Shown here: piece after piece, positions 5,956 to 13,396 of the stretch
Layout: every line of letters starts with the position of its first letter
Position numbering within the stretch: position 1 is the stretch's first letter
NCBI GenBank assembly: GCA_016296565.1
Contig: JAEDJB010000019.1
Span: forward strand, 1 to 20,419
DNA length: 20,419 nucleotides
From: Oscillospiraceae bacterium
GTDB lineage: Bacteria; Bacillota; Clostridia; Oscillospirales; Oscillospiraceae
Reading direction: 5' to 3'
Notes under the pieces: model-generated
What the model saw: the letters and a program-made list of their open reading frames with translations, nothing else
Databases searched by the model: none
Told to the model about the DNA's origin: nothing
Translations under genes and position numbers: made by a program

Positions 5956-7292
5956 GCCTCCGCCTCCTCGTTGTCAATGACGCCGATGAGCTCGCCGTCG
6001 TAGGTGCTGGTGATCTTCACCTGGTAGAAGCCGCCGGGAGCAACGCCCCCCTCTTCCCCTTCAAAGTGCACGATGCCGTCAATTTCCGGAGAGTCGTACT
6101 GGCTGCGGCCGAAGTACAGCTCGGTGTCGTCGTCGTAGCCCTCGCAGAGAACGGTGAGGGTCCTCCCCACCTGGTCCTGGCAGAACTGGTCCACCACCCG
6201 CAGCTGCAGGTCCGTGAGAAGCTCCACCCGGCGGCGCTTTACGTCCTCGTCCACCTGGTCGGGATAAGAGGCAGCGGCGCTGCCCGGCTCGGGAGAGTAG
6301 GGGAACACCCCCGCCCGCTCCACTTTATACTCCAGCAGGAACTCGCACAGCTCCTCAAAGTCCTCCTCCGTCTCCCCGGGGAAACCTGCGATGAGGCTGG
6401 TGCGCAGCACCAGGCCGGGGATCTTCTGCCGCAGCTTGCGGAAGAGCACCCGGATCTCGTCCCCGGTGCCCCGGCGGTGCATGGCTTTCAGCACCTTGTC
6501 GCTGATGTGCTGGATGGGGATATCCAGGTACTTGACGATTTTCGGCTCCCGGGCGATCACGTCGATGAGCTCGTCGGTGATCTCGTCGGGGTAGAGGTAG
6601 TGCAGGCGCACCCACTGGATGCCCTCAATGGCGCACAGCTTGGGCAGCAGCTCCGCCAGGGTGCGGCGGCCGTACAGGTCCAGGCCGTAGCGGGTGATGT
6701 CCTGGGCCACCACGATGAGCTCCTTCATCCCCGCTTCCGCCAGGTTCCGGGCCTCCTCCAGAATTTTCTCCTCCGGGCGGCTGCGGAACTTGCCCCGGAT
6801 GAAGGGGATCACGCAGTAGGCGCACCGGTTGTCGCACCCCTCCGCGATCCGCAGCCAGGCCCAGTAGTCGGAGGTGCACACCACCCGGTCGGTCTCCGGC
6901 ACCGGGGCGTCAATGTCCCCGAAGAGGGCGGGACGCTCCCCGGCCTCCGCCTGCTCCAGCACCTGGGCGATGGACTCATAGCCCCCCACGCCGATGAAGC
7001 CGTCGGCGTCAGGACACAGGTCTGCCATCTCCTCCTTCTTCCACTGGGCCATGCAGCCGGTGACGATGATCTTTTTCAGCTGTCCGGCCCGCTTCAGCTC
7101 CGCTAGCTTCTCAATCTCCGCCATGGCCTCATCCCGGGCCTCCTGGAGGAAGCCGCAGGTGTTCACCACAGCCACGTCGCAGTCCTCGGCCCCCAGGGCC
7201 ACCTCGTGGCCGGCCTCGTAGGTCTGCCAGATCATCTGCTCGCAGTTGACCTGGTTCTTGGCGCAGCCAAGGGAAATAAATCCAACTTTCAC
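5952..7292 (-). CDS. rimO: Ribosomal protein S12 methylthiotransferase RimO
   Basis: 446 residues, full length. This radical-SAM enzyme adds a methylthio group to a conserved aspartate of ribosomal protein S12. The N-terminal domain has the three cysteines of one iron-sulfur cluster (Cys10 in SLGCAKN, Cys46 in NTCGF, Cys80 in TGCMAQ); the radical-SAM cluster CxxxCxxC is CDNRCAYC (Cys153, Cys157, Cys160); a C-terminal TRAM domain covers about 380-440. GCAKN and the CVIPFIRGKFRSRP stretch favour RimO over MiaB. Start is a GTG at 7292 with AGGAGA upstream, 4 bases after the recX stop. Part of the recA-recX-rimO-pgsA run. Confidence 0.95.
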   Translation of the reverse strand: MKVGFISLGCAKNQVNCEQMIWQTYEAGHEVALGAEDCDVAVVNTCGFLQEARDEAMAEIEKLAELKRAGQLKKIIVTGCMAQWKKEEMADLCPDADGFIGVGGYESIAQVLEQAEAGERPALFGDIDAPVPETDRVVCTSDYWAWLRIAEGCDNRCAYCVIPFIRGKFRSRPEEKILEEARNLAEAGMKELIVVAQDITRYGLDLYGRRTLAELLPKLCAIEGIQWVRLHYLYPDEITDELIDVIAREPKIVKYLDIPIQHISDKVLKAMHRRGTGDEIRVLFRKLRQKIPGLVLRTSLIAGFPGETEEDFEELCEFLLEYKVERAGVFPYSPEPGSAAASYPDQVDEDVKRRRVELLTDLQLRVVDQFCQDQVGRTLTVLCEGYDDDTELYFGRSQYDSPEIDGIVHFEGEEGGVAPGGFYQVKITSTYDGELIGVIDNEEAEA

Positions 7293-7296
7293 TGTT

Positions 7297-7926
7297 TCAG
7301 TCTCCTATCTGTTCGTCTTCCCAGGTCCGCCGGAACCCTTCGATCCCCTGGGACACCTGACTCCAGGAAAACCCCCGGCGCACCAGGGCGTCGGAGGCTT
7401 TCTTTACCTGTTTCGGGTCGGTGGGGTCCTTGAGCCTGGCCGCCAGCAGGCGGAAAATCTGCTCCTCCGGGTCCTCCAGGGCCGCCAGGGCCTCCTCCCA
7501 GTATTCCCGGGGGACCTTGCGGCGGTAGAGCTCGTCCTTGATCTTGTAAATACCGTACCCCCGGTCCTGGTAGTGGCGGACCAGAGCGGCGGCGTATTCC
7601 CGGTCGTTCAGCAGCCCAATGTCCTGGGCCCAGGCGGCCAGGTCCTCCGCCTGCCGGGGGGTAGCCCCCTTGGCCAGGAGCTTTTCCTTCAGCTGCCCGG
7701 CGGACAGGAGGCGGCCGGTGAGCAGGGAGATGGTTTTCTCCCGCAGGGCCCCGGCAAAGGCGGCCTCCTTCAGCTCCTCCAGGGTGGGCTGGTCCAGCTC
7801 ACCTCCCTGGTACAGGGCAAAGTCCGCCACCACCCCTTCGGTAATCTTCAGCTTCTCCCCTGTCTCCAGCACCAGGGTCCAGGGGGAACCCGGTCTGGCG
7901 GGAGGCGTCAGCTTCTCAATCCTCAT
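7297..7926 (-). CDS. recX: RecA regulatory protein RecX
   Basis: 209 residues. RecX binds the RecA filament and restrains its activity. The protein has the helical repeat character of the family: LREKTISLLTGRLLSAGQLKEKLLAKG, then LNDREYAAALVRHYQDRGYGIYKIKDELYRRKVP, with the last repeat ending in LVRRGFSWSQVSQGIEGF (each read separately). An N-terminal strand-rich extension of about 60 residues is usual in Firmicutes. The ATG at 7926 overlaps the end of recA by 11 bases, so the two are coupled, which fits a regulator made together with its target. Confidence 0.93.
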   Translation of the reverse strand: MRIEKLTPPARPGSPWTLVLETGEKLKITEGVVADFALYQGGELDQPTLEELKEAAFAGALREKTISLLTGRLLSAGQLKEKLLAKGATPRQAEDLAAWAQDIGLLNDREYAAALVRHYQDRGYGIYKIKDELYRRKVPREYWEEALAALEDPEEQIFRLLAARLKDPTDPKQVKKASDALVRRGFSWSQVSQGIEGFRRTWEDEQIGD

Positions 7927-9082
7927 CGTCGAAGTCGTCGGCGCTCACGTCGATGCCCCGGGGCGCTGTCGGAGCAGGCTGGGGCTGAGCGGCGTGGGTG
8001 ACGGGCTCCTGAGGGGCACGGCCCGCAGCCCGGGCAGCCGCCTGGGCCTGGGCGCTCATGAGCTTGTAGGAATTCTGGCGGATTTCCGCCTCCACCCGGT
8101 CGCAGATCTCCGGGTTGTCCTTGAGATACTGCTTGGCCGCGTCCCGGCCCTGGCCGATGCGCTCGTCGCCCATGGAGAACCAGGAGCCGCTCTTCTGGAG
8201 GATGTCCAGCTTCACCGCCAGGTCCACCATTTCCCCGTACTTGGAGATGCCCTCCCCGTACATAATGTCAAACTCCGCCTCCCGGAAGGGGGGCGCAACC
8301 TTATTCTTGACCACCTTGGCCCGGGTGCGGTTGCCGATGATCTCTCCCCCGGCCTTGATGGGCTCAATCCGGCGCACGTCGATGCGGACGGAGGAGTAGA
8401 ACTTCAAAGCCCGGCCGCCGGTGGTGACCTCGGGATTGCCGTACATGACCCCCACCTTTTCCCGGAGCTGGTTAATGAAGATGACCACGCAGTTGGTCTT
8501 GGCGATGGAGCCGGCCAGCTTCCGCAGGGCCTGGCTCATGAGGCGGGCAAGCAGGCCCACGTGGGCGTCGCCCATGTCCCCCTCGATCTCCGCCCGGGGC
8601 ACCAGGGCGGCTACAGAGTCCACCACGATCACGTCCAGAGCGCCGGAGCGCACCAGGGCCTCGCAGATCTCCAGGCCCTGCTCGCCGGTGTCCGGCTGGG
8701 AGATGAGCATGTTTTCAATGTCCACCCCCAGGGCCCGGGCGTAGGTGGGGTCCAGGGCGTGCTCGGCGTCGATGAAGGCCACCTCGCCCCCCCGCTTCTG
8801 GGCCTCCGCCGCAATGTGCAGGGCCAGGGTGGTCTTACCGGAGGATTCGGGGCCGTAAATCTCGATGATTCGTCCCCGGGGCACGCCGCCGATGCCCAGA
8901 GCCAGGTCTAGGGCCAGAGAGCCGGTGGGGATGGCCTCCACCACCACCCGGGTGTTGTCCCCCAGGCGCATGATGGAACCCTTGCCGTAGGCCTTTTCGA
9001 TCTGGGCCATGGCGGTCTCCAGGGCCTTCTTTTTATCCGCAGCCGGTGCGGCGCTCTCTACCGTTTTCTTTTTCTCTGCCAT
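7916..9082 (-). CDS. recA: Recombinase RecA
   Basis: 388 residues. ATP-dependent strand-exchange protein for homologous recombination and the co-protease that triggers LexA self-cleavage. Walker A is GPESSGKTT (about 77-85); further hallmarks are FIDAEHALDP, VIVVDSVAALVPRAEIEG (Walker B region), NQLREKVGVMYGNPEVTTGG (loop 2) and GGRALKFY. The acidic tail (DVSADDFDDED) follows an Ala/Gln/Pro-rich linker of about 35 residues that is a little longer than usual. The ATG at 9082 shares its A with the prmC stop codon (TAATG) and has GAGGAGGAAGG upstream. No promoter is visible directly before it, so it must depend on upstream transcription. Confidence 0.98.
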   Translation of the reverse strand: MAEKKKTVESAAPAADKKKALETAMAQIEKAYGKGSIMRLGDNTRVVVEAIPTGSLALDLALGIGGVPRGRIIEIYGPESSGKTTLALHIAAEAQKRGGEVAFIDAEHALDPTYARALGVDIENMLISQPDTGEQGLEICEALVRSGALDVIVVDSVAALVPRAEIEGDMGDAHVGLLARLMSQALRKLAGSIAKTNCVVIFINQLREKVGVMYGNPEVTTGGRALKFYSSVRIDVRRIEPIKAGGEIIGNRTRAKVVKNKVAPPFREAEFDIMYGEGISKYGEMVDLAVKLDILQKSGSWFSMGDERIGQGRDAAKQYLKDNPEICDRVEAEIRQNSYKLMSAQAQAAARAAGRAPQEPVTHAAQPQPAPTAPRGIDVSADDFDDED

Positions 9083-10011
9083 TATCCTTCCTCCTCGTGT
9101 AAGCTCTCGTGGAGCAGATCGGGGATTTCCCGTTCCTTGGGCCGCTGGCCCTCCACCACCCGGTCGATGCCGCCGGTGTCTCTTGTGATGCGGATGTTCT
9201 CATAGCCCGCCCTGACCAGCAGGGTGGCCACCTTTTCCGCCTGGCCGATGCCCACCTCATAGATCAGGTGGCCGCCGGGCTTTAACGCCGGCTGCCACAG
9301 TTTGGTCACCGCCCGGTAAAAGTCCAGGCCGTCCGCTCCGCCGTCCAGGGCCATGAGGGGTTCAAAATCTTTCACGGAGCTGTCCAGCCCCGGAATGTCT
9401 CCGCTGGGGATATAGGGGGGATTGCACACCAGCATGTCAAACAGCCCCAGGGTGTGGCTGGGGGCCTGGAGGGCGTCTCCCTTCAGGTGCACCGCCCGGC
9501 CGGTGAGCTTGTGCCGGCGGATATTTTTCTTGCACAGGTCCAGCGCCCCGTCGGACAGGTCCACCAGCACCGCCCGGACGTTTTTCATCTTGTAGGCAAT
9601 GGTGAGGCCCACGCAGCCGGAGCCGGCGCACAGGTCCAGCACCCGGAAATTGCTGCCCGGCCGGGCTTCCTCGTCCTTTCGCAGCCGGTCGATGACGATG
9701 TTGGCCAGCATCTCCGTGTCGATGCGGGGGATGAGGACCTGAGGGTTCACCGCGAAGGTGAGGCCGCAGAAAGACCACTCCCCGATGATGTAGGCCACCG
9801 GCTCCCCGGTTTTTCGCCGCTCCACCATGGCGGCCAGCTTTTCCTGGATCTCGTCGGTGGTGTACAGGGACAGGTCCTGGAGAAATTTCTCCGGGGTCTT
9901 GTCCGCCGCCGCGCAGAGCAGCTCCCGGGCCTCCAGCTTGGCCGCCTCGATGCCCAGGTCCGCCAGGTCCCGGTAGGTATTCAAATACAAGTCATGATAG
10001 GTGATCGCCAC
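9082..10011 (-). CDS. prmC: Peptide chain release factor N5-glutamine methyltransferase PrmC
   Basis: About 309 residues. It methylates the glutamine of the GGQ motif in release factors 1 and 2, using S-adenosylmethionine. SAM-binding motif DLCAGSGCVG (about 126-135) and the catalytic CNPPYIPSGD (NPPY about 197-200) are both present, after the helical N-terminal domain. No ATG start exists: GTG at 10011 fits best, with GGGG nine bases upstream, while GTG at 10017 and TTG at 10026 are possible. The stop overlaps recA. DUF1385-prmC is a common pair in Clostridia, usually followed by prfA; here recA takes that place. Confidence 0.93.
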   Translation of the reverse strand: MAITYHDLYLNTYRDLADLGIEAAKLEARELLCAAADKTPEKFLQDLSLYTTDEIQEKLAAMVERRKTGEPVAYIIGEWSFCGLTFAVNPQVLIPRIDTEMLANIVIDRLRKDEEARPGSNFRVLDLCAGSGCVGLTIAYKMKNVRAVLVDLSDGALDLCKKNIRRHKLTGRAVHLKGDALQAPSHTLGLFDMLVCNPPYIPSGDIPGLDSSVKDFEPLMALDGGADGLDFYRAVTKLWQPALKPGGHLIYEVGIGQAEKVATLLVRAGYENIRITRDTGGIDRVVEGQRPKEREIPDLLHESLHEEEG

Positions 10012-10053
10012 AAACACACACCCCAATCAGAAACAGTTTCTCTCGTTCTCGTT

Positions 10054-11052
10054 TTACCAGGCGTCCGCGCCCTTTTCCTCCGGCAGGACCAGGGTCAGGG
10101 CCCGGATGGCCACCTCCAGCATGGAGTCGTCCGGCTCGAAGGTGGTGAAGTTCTGCATCCACATGCCGGGGGCCGACAGGAACCGGGTCAGGGGGTTGTC
10201 GTGGCGGCCGATAAACCGGTTAAGCTCATAGGTCACCGCCACCACAATGGGTAGCAGCACCAGATGAAGCAGGATACGCACAAGGGGATTGGCGGCCACG
10301 TCCCGCACGCCGGGCAGGGCAAAGACCACGCAGGAGGCCAGCACGGCGATGACGATGACCACAAACAGGAAGCTGGTGCCGCACCGGGGGTGGTGCCGGG
10401 GCATGGTCCGGGCGTTTTCCACAGTGAGGGGCAGGCCCCGCTCATAGCAGAAGATGGTCTTGTGCTCCGCCCCATGGTACTGGAAGGTCCGGTGGATGTC
10501 CTTCAGCCGGGAGCAGAGGATCAGATAGATGAAGAAAATCACCAGCTTGATGATGCCCTCCAGCAGGTTCCGCACCCACATAGGGGCGCCGGGGAAGAAG
10601 TACAGCAGGCCGGAGGTTCCCAGGGTGGGCAGGATGATGAACAGCGCCACCGCAAAGGCGATCCCCGCCGCCACGGCCACGCCGATGACCCACTTCATGA
10701 GGACCTCGGTGCCGAAGTGCTTTTCCAGCCACTTTTCAAACCGGGAGGGTTCTGCCTCCTCTTCCTCGGGGTAGAACTCCGCCGACCACATGAGGGCCTT
10801 GACGCCCTTGATGAGGGAATCCAGAAAGTTGATAACCCCCCGGATGAAGGGCCAGCCCAGGACGGGGTGGCGGTCCTTCACCAGCTTCAGGTTCTCCTCC
10901 TTGATCTCCAGTTCTCCCTCCTGGTTGCGCACCACAATGGCCTGCTTCTTCGGCCCCCGCATGAGGATGCCCTCGATGAGGGCCTGTCCGCCGATGGTGG
11001 TGCGGAAGGCGCAGTCCTGAGCGGGTGCGCCGCAAGTGCTTTTTTCTTTCAT
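10054..11052 (-). CDS. DUF1385 family membrane protein (YqhQ-like)
   Basis: 332 residues. Conserved family motifs are present: IGGQALIEGILMRGP near the N-terminus (about 20-34), YHGAEHKT (about 192-199) and HPRCGTSF (about 221-228), with hydrophobic helices at about 122-142, 160-180, 226-246 and 256-276. The His/Cys-rich motifs suggest metal binding but the biochemical role is not known. The ATG at 11052 has TTAGGAGAC upstream; a longer frame to 11118 would run through the leader. First gene of the operon that carries prmC and recA; a LexA-type box lies about 80 bases upstream. Confidence 0.9.
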   Translation of the reverse strand: MKEKSTCGAPAQDCAFRTTIGGQALIEGILMRGPKKQAIVVRNQEGELEIKEENLKLVKDRHPVLGWPFIRGVINFLDSLIKGVKALMWSAEFYPEEEEAEPSRFEKWLEKHFGTEVLMKWVIGVAVAAGIAFAVALFIILPTLGTSGLLYFFPGAPMWVRNLLEGIIKLVIFFIYLILCSRLKDIHRTFQYHGAEHKTIFCYERGLPLTVENARTMPRHHPRCGTSFLFVVIVIAVLASCVVFALPGVRDVAANPLVRILLHLVLLPIVVAVTYELNRFIGRHDNPLTRFLSAPGMWMQNFTTFEPDDSMLEVAIRALTLVLPEEKGADAW

Positions 11053-11097
11053 AGTGTCTCCTAATTTTTGTCTGCGTTCCGCAGAGAATATGGTATC

Positions 11098-11123
11098 AAA
11101 CCTTGGGGAAAAAAGCAAGGTTT
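11098..11123 (-). terminator. 8-bp hairpin in the leader between kinase and DUF1385 operon
   Basis: AAACCTTG (11098-11105) pairs with CAAGGTTT (11116-11123) around a 10-base loop. It follows the kinase stop codon by about 10 bases on the minus strand. No T-run follows the stem, so it is a weak terminator at best, or part of the DUF1385 leader. Confidence 0.4.
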
Positions 11124-11127
11124 TTCT

Positions 11128-11141
11128 CGAACTTATGTTCC
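11128..11141. promoter_or_regulatory. LexA-type SOS box upstream of the recA operon
   Basis: CGAACTTATGTTCC matches the Gram-positive LexA (DinR) site CGAACN4GTTCG at all but the last base, with a perfect GAAC-N4-GTTC core. It overlaps the last codons of the kinase gene and lies 76 bases before the DUF1385 start. A weak promoter (TTGCTT at 11108-11113 region, TACCAT 17 bases on) follows, so a bound repressor would sit just upstream of the -35. It is the only such core I saw in the window; a chance match cannot be excluded. Confidence 0.6.
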
Positions 11142-12575
11142 AGTCGGCAACCGGATCTCCGCCACACAGCCGCCGAACTCATCGTCGGCGTTGCGGATGT
11201 TCAGCTCCCCGTTGTGGCGGGAGACGATCTCCTCGCACACCGCAAGGCCGATGCCGCTGCCCCGGGCGGTGGAGCTTCCCTTGTAGAACTTGTACTTTAC
11301 GTTGGGCAGCTCCTCCGGGGGGATGCCGGGGCCGTAGTCCCGGATGGTGATGACCACGTCCCCTGCCTCCGGGTAGATGCCCGTGTCAATGCGCTTGCCG
11401 GAGCCGCCGTGCTTGGCGGCGTTGTCCAGCAGGTTGCAGAAAACCTGCCGCAGCCGGTCCGGGTCCCCGGGGATGGGCTCGAACTCCTCCTCGCAGTCGT
11501 GGTGGTAGACGGCGATACCCTCGGCGGCCAGGAACTCGTGGTAGGTGTACACCGCATCCTCCAGCTCGGCCTTGATGTCAATGGGCTCGATGGACAGGGT
11601 AAACCGGCCGTCCTCAATGCGGGAGAACTCCAGCAGCTCCTCCACCATGCCCGAAAGCCGTCTGGCCTCGCTGGCGATGATGCCCATGCCCTTGCGGATG
11701 TCCGACTCGTCCCGGGCCTCGCCGTTCATGATGGTCTCCGCCCAGCCGGTGATGGCGGTGAGGGGGGTGCGCAGCTCATGGGAGACGGAGGAGATAAACT
11801 CCGACTTCATGCTCTCCGCCTGCTTGATGCGCAGGGACATATCGTTGATGGCGTCGGTGAGATCGCCCACCTCGTCGTCGAACTTTTTCTCCACCTGGAT
11901 GCCGTAGCTGCCCCCGGCAATGCGCTGGGCGATGCCGGTGATGTTCTTCACCGGGTCCACGATGGAGCGGACAAAGTAGATGTTGGAGAGGTACGCCAGC
12001 ACCAGGATGCTGGCCGCCAGGGCCACCGCCACCAGGGTGAGGGTGATGACCTGCCGGTCCACCAGGCGCATGGAGGTGACATAGCGCATGATTCCCATGA
12101 GGGTGCCGTCATAGATGAGAGGGGCAGAGACGGCGGTGATCCGCTCCCCGGTCTGGGGGGAGTTTCCCGTCCAGGAGGAGATCTCCTGGTAGGTCTGCAG
12201 GTGGGTGATGTCCTCCGTCCCCGGCATGGTGCCCGACAGGGTCAGGCCGTTGGAGGAGTAGACCACCTTTCCCCCGGGGGTGAGAAACTGCAGCTCCAGC
12301 TTGGTGCCGTCCTCAAAGGAGCTGACATAGTCCTGGGCAGCGGTGAGGTAATCCCCAGTGCTGATGTCCATGCTCCCGGCGTAGCTGCCGAAGTAGTTGG
12401 CGGCAATGCGGGCCTTGCTCTCCATGTCCGAGAGGATGCTGCTGTCGTAATAGTTTTTCATCACCAGGGAGAAGGCGATCACCACCACCGCCAGAATCAT
12501 CACCATGATGCTGACGCTGTTGAGCAGCCATCGCTTGCGGATGCCCCGGACTTTCAGAAATGGAATGGATTTCAT
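11133..12575 (-). CDS. Sensor histidine kinase with HAMP domain
   Basis: 480 residues. Membrane helices at about 16-39 and 177-199 frame an extracytoplasmic sensor domain of about 135 residues; a HAMP domain follows (about 200-252), then the dimerisation domain with SHELRTPLT (phosphorylated His266) and the ATPase domain with NLLDNAAKHG (N box), DYGPGIPPEE (G1) and GSGIGLAVC (G2). It should sense an envelope signal and phosphorylate the regulator encoded just upstream. The ATG at 12575 has AAGGAA upstream. It is separated from the regulator gene by a perfect 14-bp hairpin (12607-12636), which may lower kinase expression relative to the regulator. Confidence 0.93.
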   Translation of the reverse strand: MKSIPFLKVRGIRKRWLLNSVSIMVMILAVVVIAFSLVMKNYYDSSILSDMESKARIAANYFGSYAGSMDISTGDYLTAAQDYVSSFEDGTKLELQFLTPGGKVVYSSNGLTLSGTMPGTEDITHLQTYQEISSWTGNSPQTGERITAVSAPLIYDGTLMGIMRYVTSMRLVDRQVITLTLVAVALAASILVLAYLSNIYFVRSIVDPVKNITGIAQRIAGGSYGIQVEKKFDDEVGDLTDAINDMSLRIKQAESMKSEFISSVSHELRTPLTAITGWAETIMNGEARDESDIRKGMGIIASEARRLSGMVEELLEFSRIEDGRFTLSIEPIDIKAELEDAVYTYHEFLAAEGIAVYHHDCEEEFEPIPGDPDRLRQVFCNLLDNAAKHGGSGKRIDTGIYPEAGDVVITIRDYGPGIPPEELPNVKYKFYKGSSTARGSGIGLAVCEEIVSRHNGELNIRNADDEFGGCVAEIRLPTGT

Positions 12576-12606
12576 GGTCGTTCCTTCTTCTCAAAGTATG
12601 CCTCTT

Positions 12607-12636
12607 CTTTTGGAAAAGACAAGTCTTTTCCAAAAG
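12607..12636 (-). terminator. Perfect 14-bp hairpin between regulator and kinase genes
   Basis: 12607-12620 and 12623-12636 (CTTTTGGAAAAGAC and its complement) pair perfectly with a 2-base loop, immediately after the regulator stop codon (12638-12640). On the minus strand it is followed by AAGAGGCAT rather than a T-run, so full termination is unlikely; it could be an mRNA processing or stability element or a mobile palindrome. Confidence 0.55.
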
Positions 12637-12637
12637 C

Positions 12638-13321
12638 TCAGAATTCCCACTTATAGCCGTATCCCCAGATGGTGGTGATATAGATGGGGCTGGTGGGCTC
12701 GTCCTCGATCTTCACCCGCAGGCGACGGATGTTCACGTCCACGATTTTCAGCTCCCCTAAGTAGTTCTCCCCCCAGACGGATTTCAGGATCTCCTCCCGG
12801 GAGAGGGCCTTGCCGGGGTTTTCCATGAACATCTTCATGATGGCGTACTCCACCTGGGTCAGCTTCACCCGCTGGCCGTTTTTCTCCAGGGTGCGCTTGC
12901 GGGTGTTCAGAACGAAGGGAGGCTGCTGAATTTCGCCGTCGTCCATCATGTCCCCGCCGATGCGCCGGTAGAGGGCGTCGATGCGGGCGGTGAGCTCCGC
13001 CGGGGAGAAGGGCTTGGTCACATAGTCGTCCGCCCCGGTCATGAAGCCGGTGACCTTGTCCATCTCCTGGGTGCGGGCGGTGAGCATGATGATGCCGATC
13101 TTGGAGTTGCCCGCCCGGATGCGGCGGCAGACCTCGAAGCCGTCCATGTCAGGGAGCATAATGTCCAGCAGCGCCACCCGCACGTCGGGGTTCAGCCGCA
13201 GCTGCTCCAGCGCCTCCTCCCCGGTGCCCGCCTCGATGGTCTCATAGCCTGCCCGGTTGAGGTTGATCACGACGAAGCTGCGGATGTTGGCCTCGTCCTC
13301 CAGAACCAGAATTTTTTTCAT
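12638..13321 (-). CDS. OmpR/PhoB-family response regulator
   Basis: 227 residues. Receiver domain (1-115) with the acidic pocket LEDE, phosphorylated Asp53 in LLDIMLPDMDG, the Thr of MLTAR and Lys in DDYVTKPFSP; then a winged-helix DNA-binding domain with LTQVEYAIMKMFMENPGK, VDVNIRRLRVKIE and the terminal YITTIWGYGYKWEF. It should bind promoter DNA when phosphorylated by the kinase encoded downstream. The ATG at 13321 has AAAGGAG upstream. A run of three GC-rich hairpins fills the 75 bases between it and the lipoprotein gene. Target genes unknown. Confidence 0.95.
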   Translation of the reverse strand: MKKILVLEDEANIRSFVVINLNRAGYETIEAGTGEEALEQLRLNPDVRVALLDIMLPDMDGFEVCRRIRAGNSKIGIIMLTARTQEMDKVTGFMTGADDYVTKPFSPAELTARIDALYRRIGGDMMDDGEIQQPPFVLNTRKRTLEKNGQRVKLTQVEYAIMKMFMENPGKALSREEILKSVWGENYLGELKIVDVNIRRLRVKIEDEPTSPIYITTIWGYGYKWEF

Positions 13322-13342
13322 TGTTCCGCTCCTTTCTTGTTT

Positions 13343-13396
13343 GGACGGGCCGGTCCCGTCCCGCCCTTCCCAGGGCGCCTCCGGCGGCAGAGCCGG
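13343..13396 (-). repeat. Three abutting GC-rich hairpins in the regulator leader
   Basis: Perfect stems 13343-13349/13355-13361 (7 bp), 13362-13367/13372-13377 (6 bp, 4-base loop) and 13381-13385/13392-13396 (5 bp) follow each other with no or 3 bases between them. They fill nearly the whole gap between the lipoprotein stop (13397) and the regulator leader. They may weaken read-through or stabilise the downstream mRNA. Confidence 0.5.

Noticed and set aside
7619..8911. 430-residue plus-strand frame opposite recA and recX
   Set aside because: Antisense shadow of recA; no domain, no fitting ribosome binding site.
11103..12656. 517-residue plus-strand open frame opposite the histidine kinase
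   Set aside because: It runs antisense to a clear HAMP/HisKA/ATPase gene, its product is a low-complexity Gly/Val/Asp/His mix, and long antisense frames are expected from GC-biased third positions.
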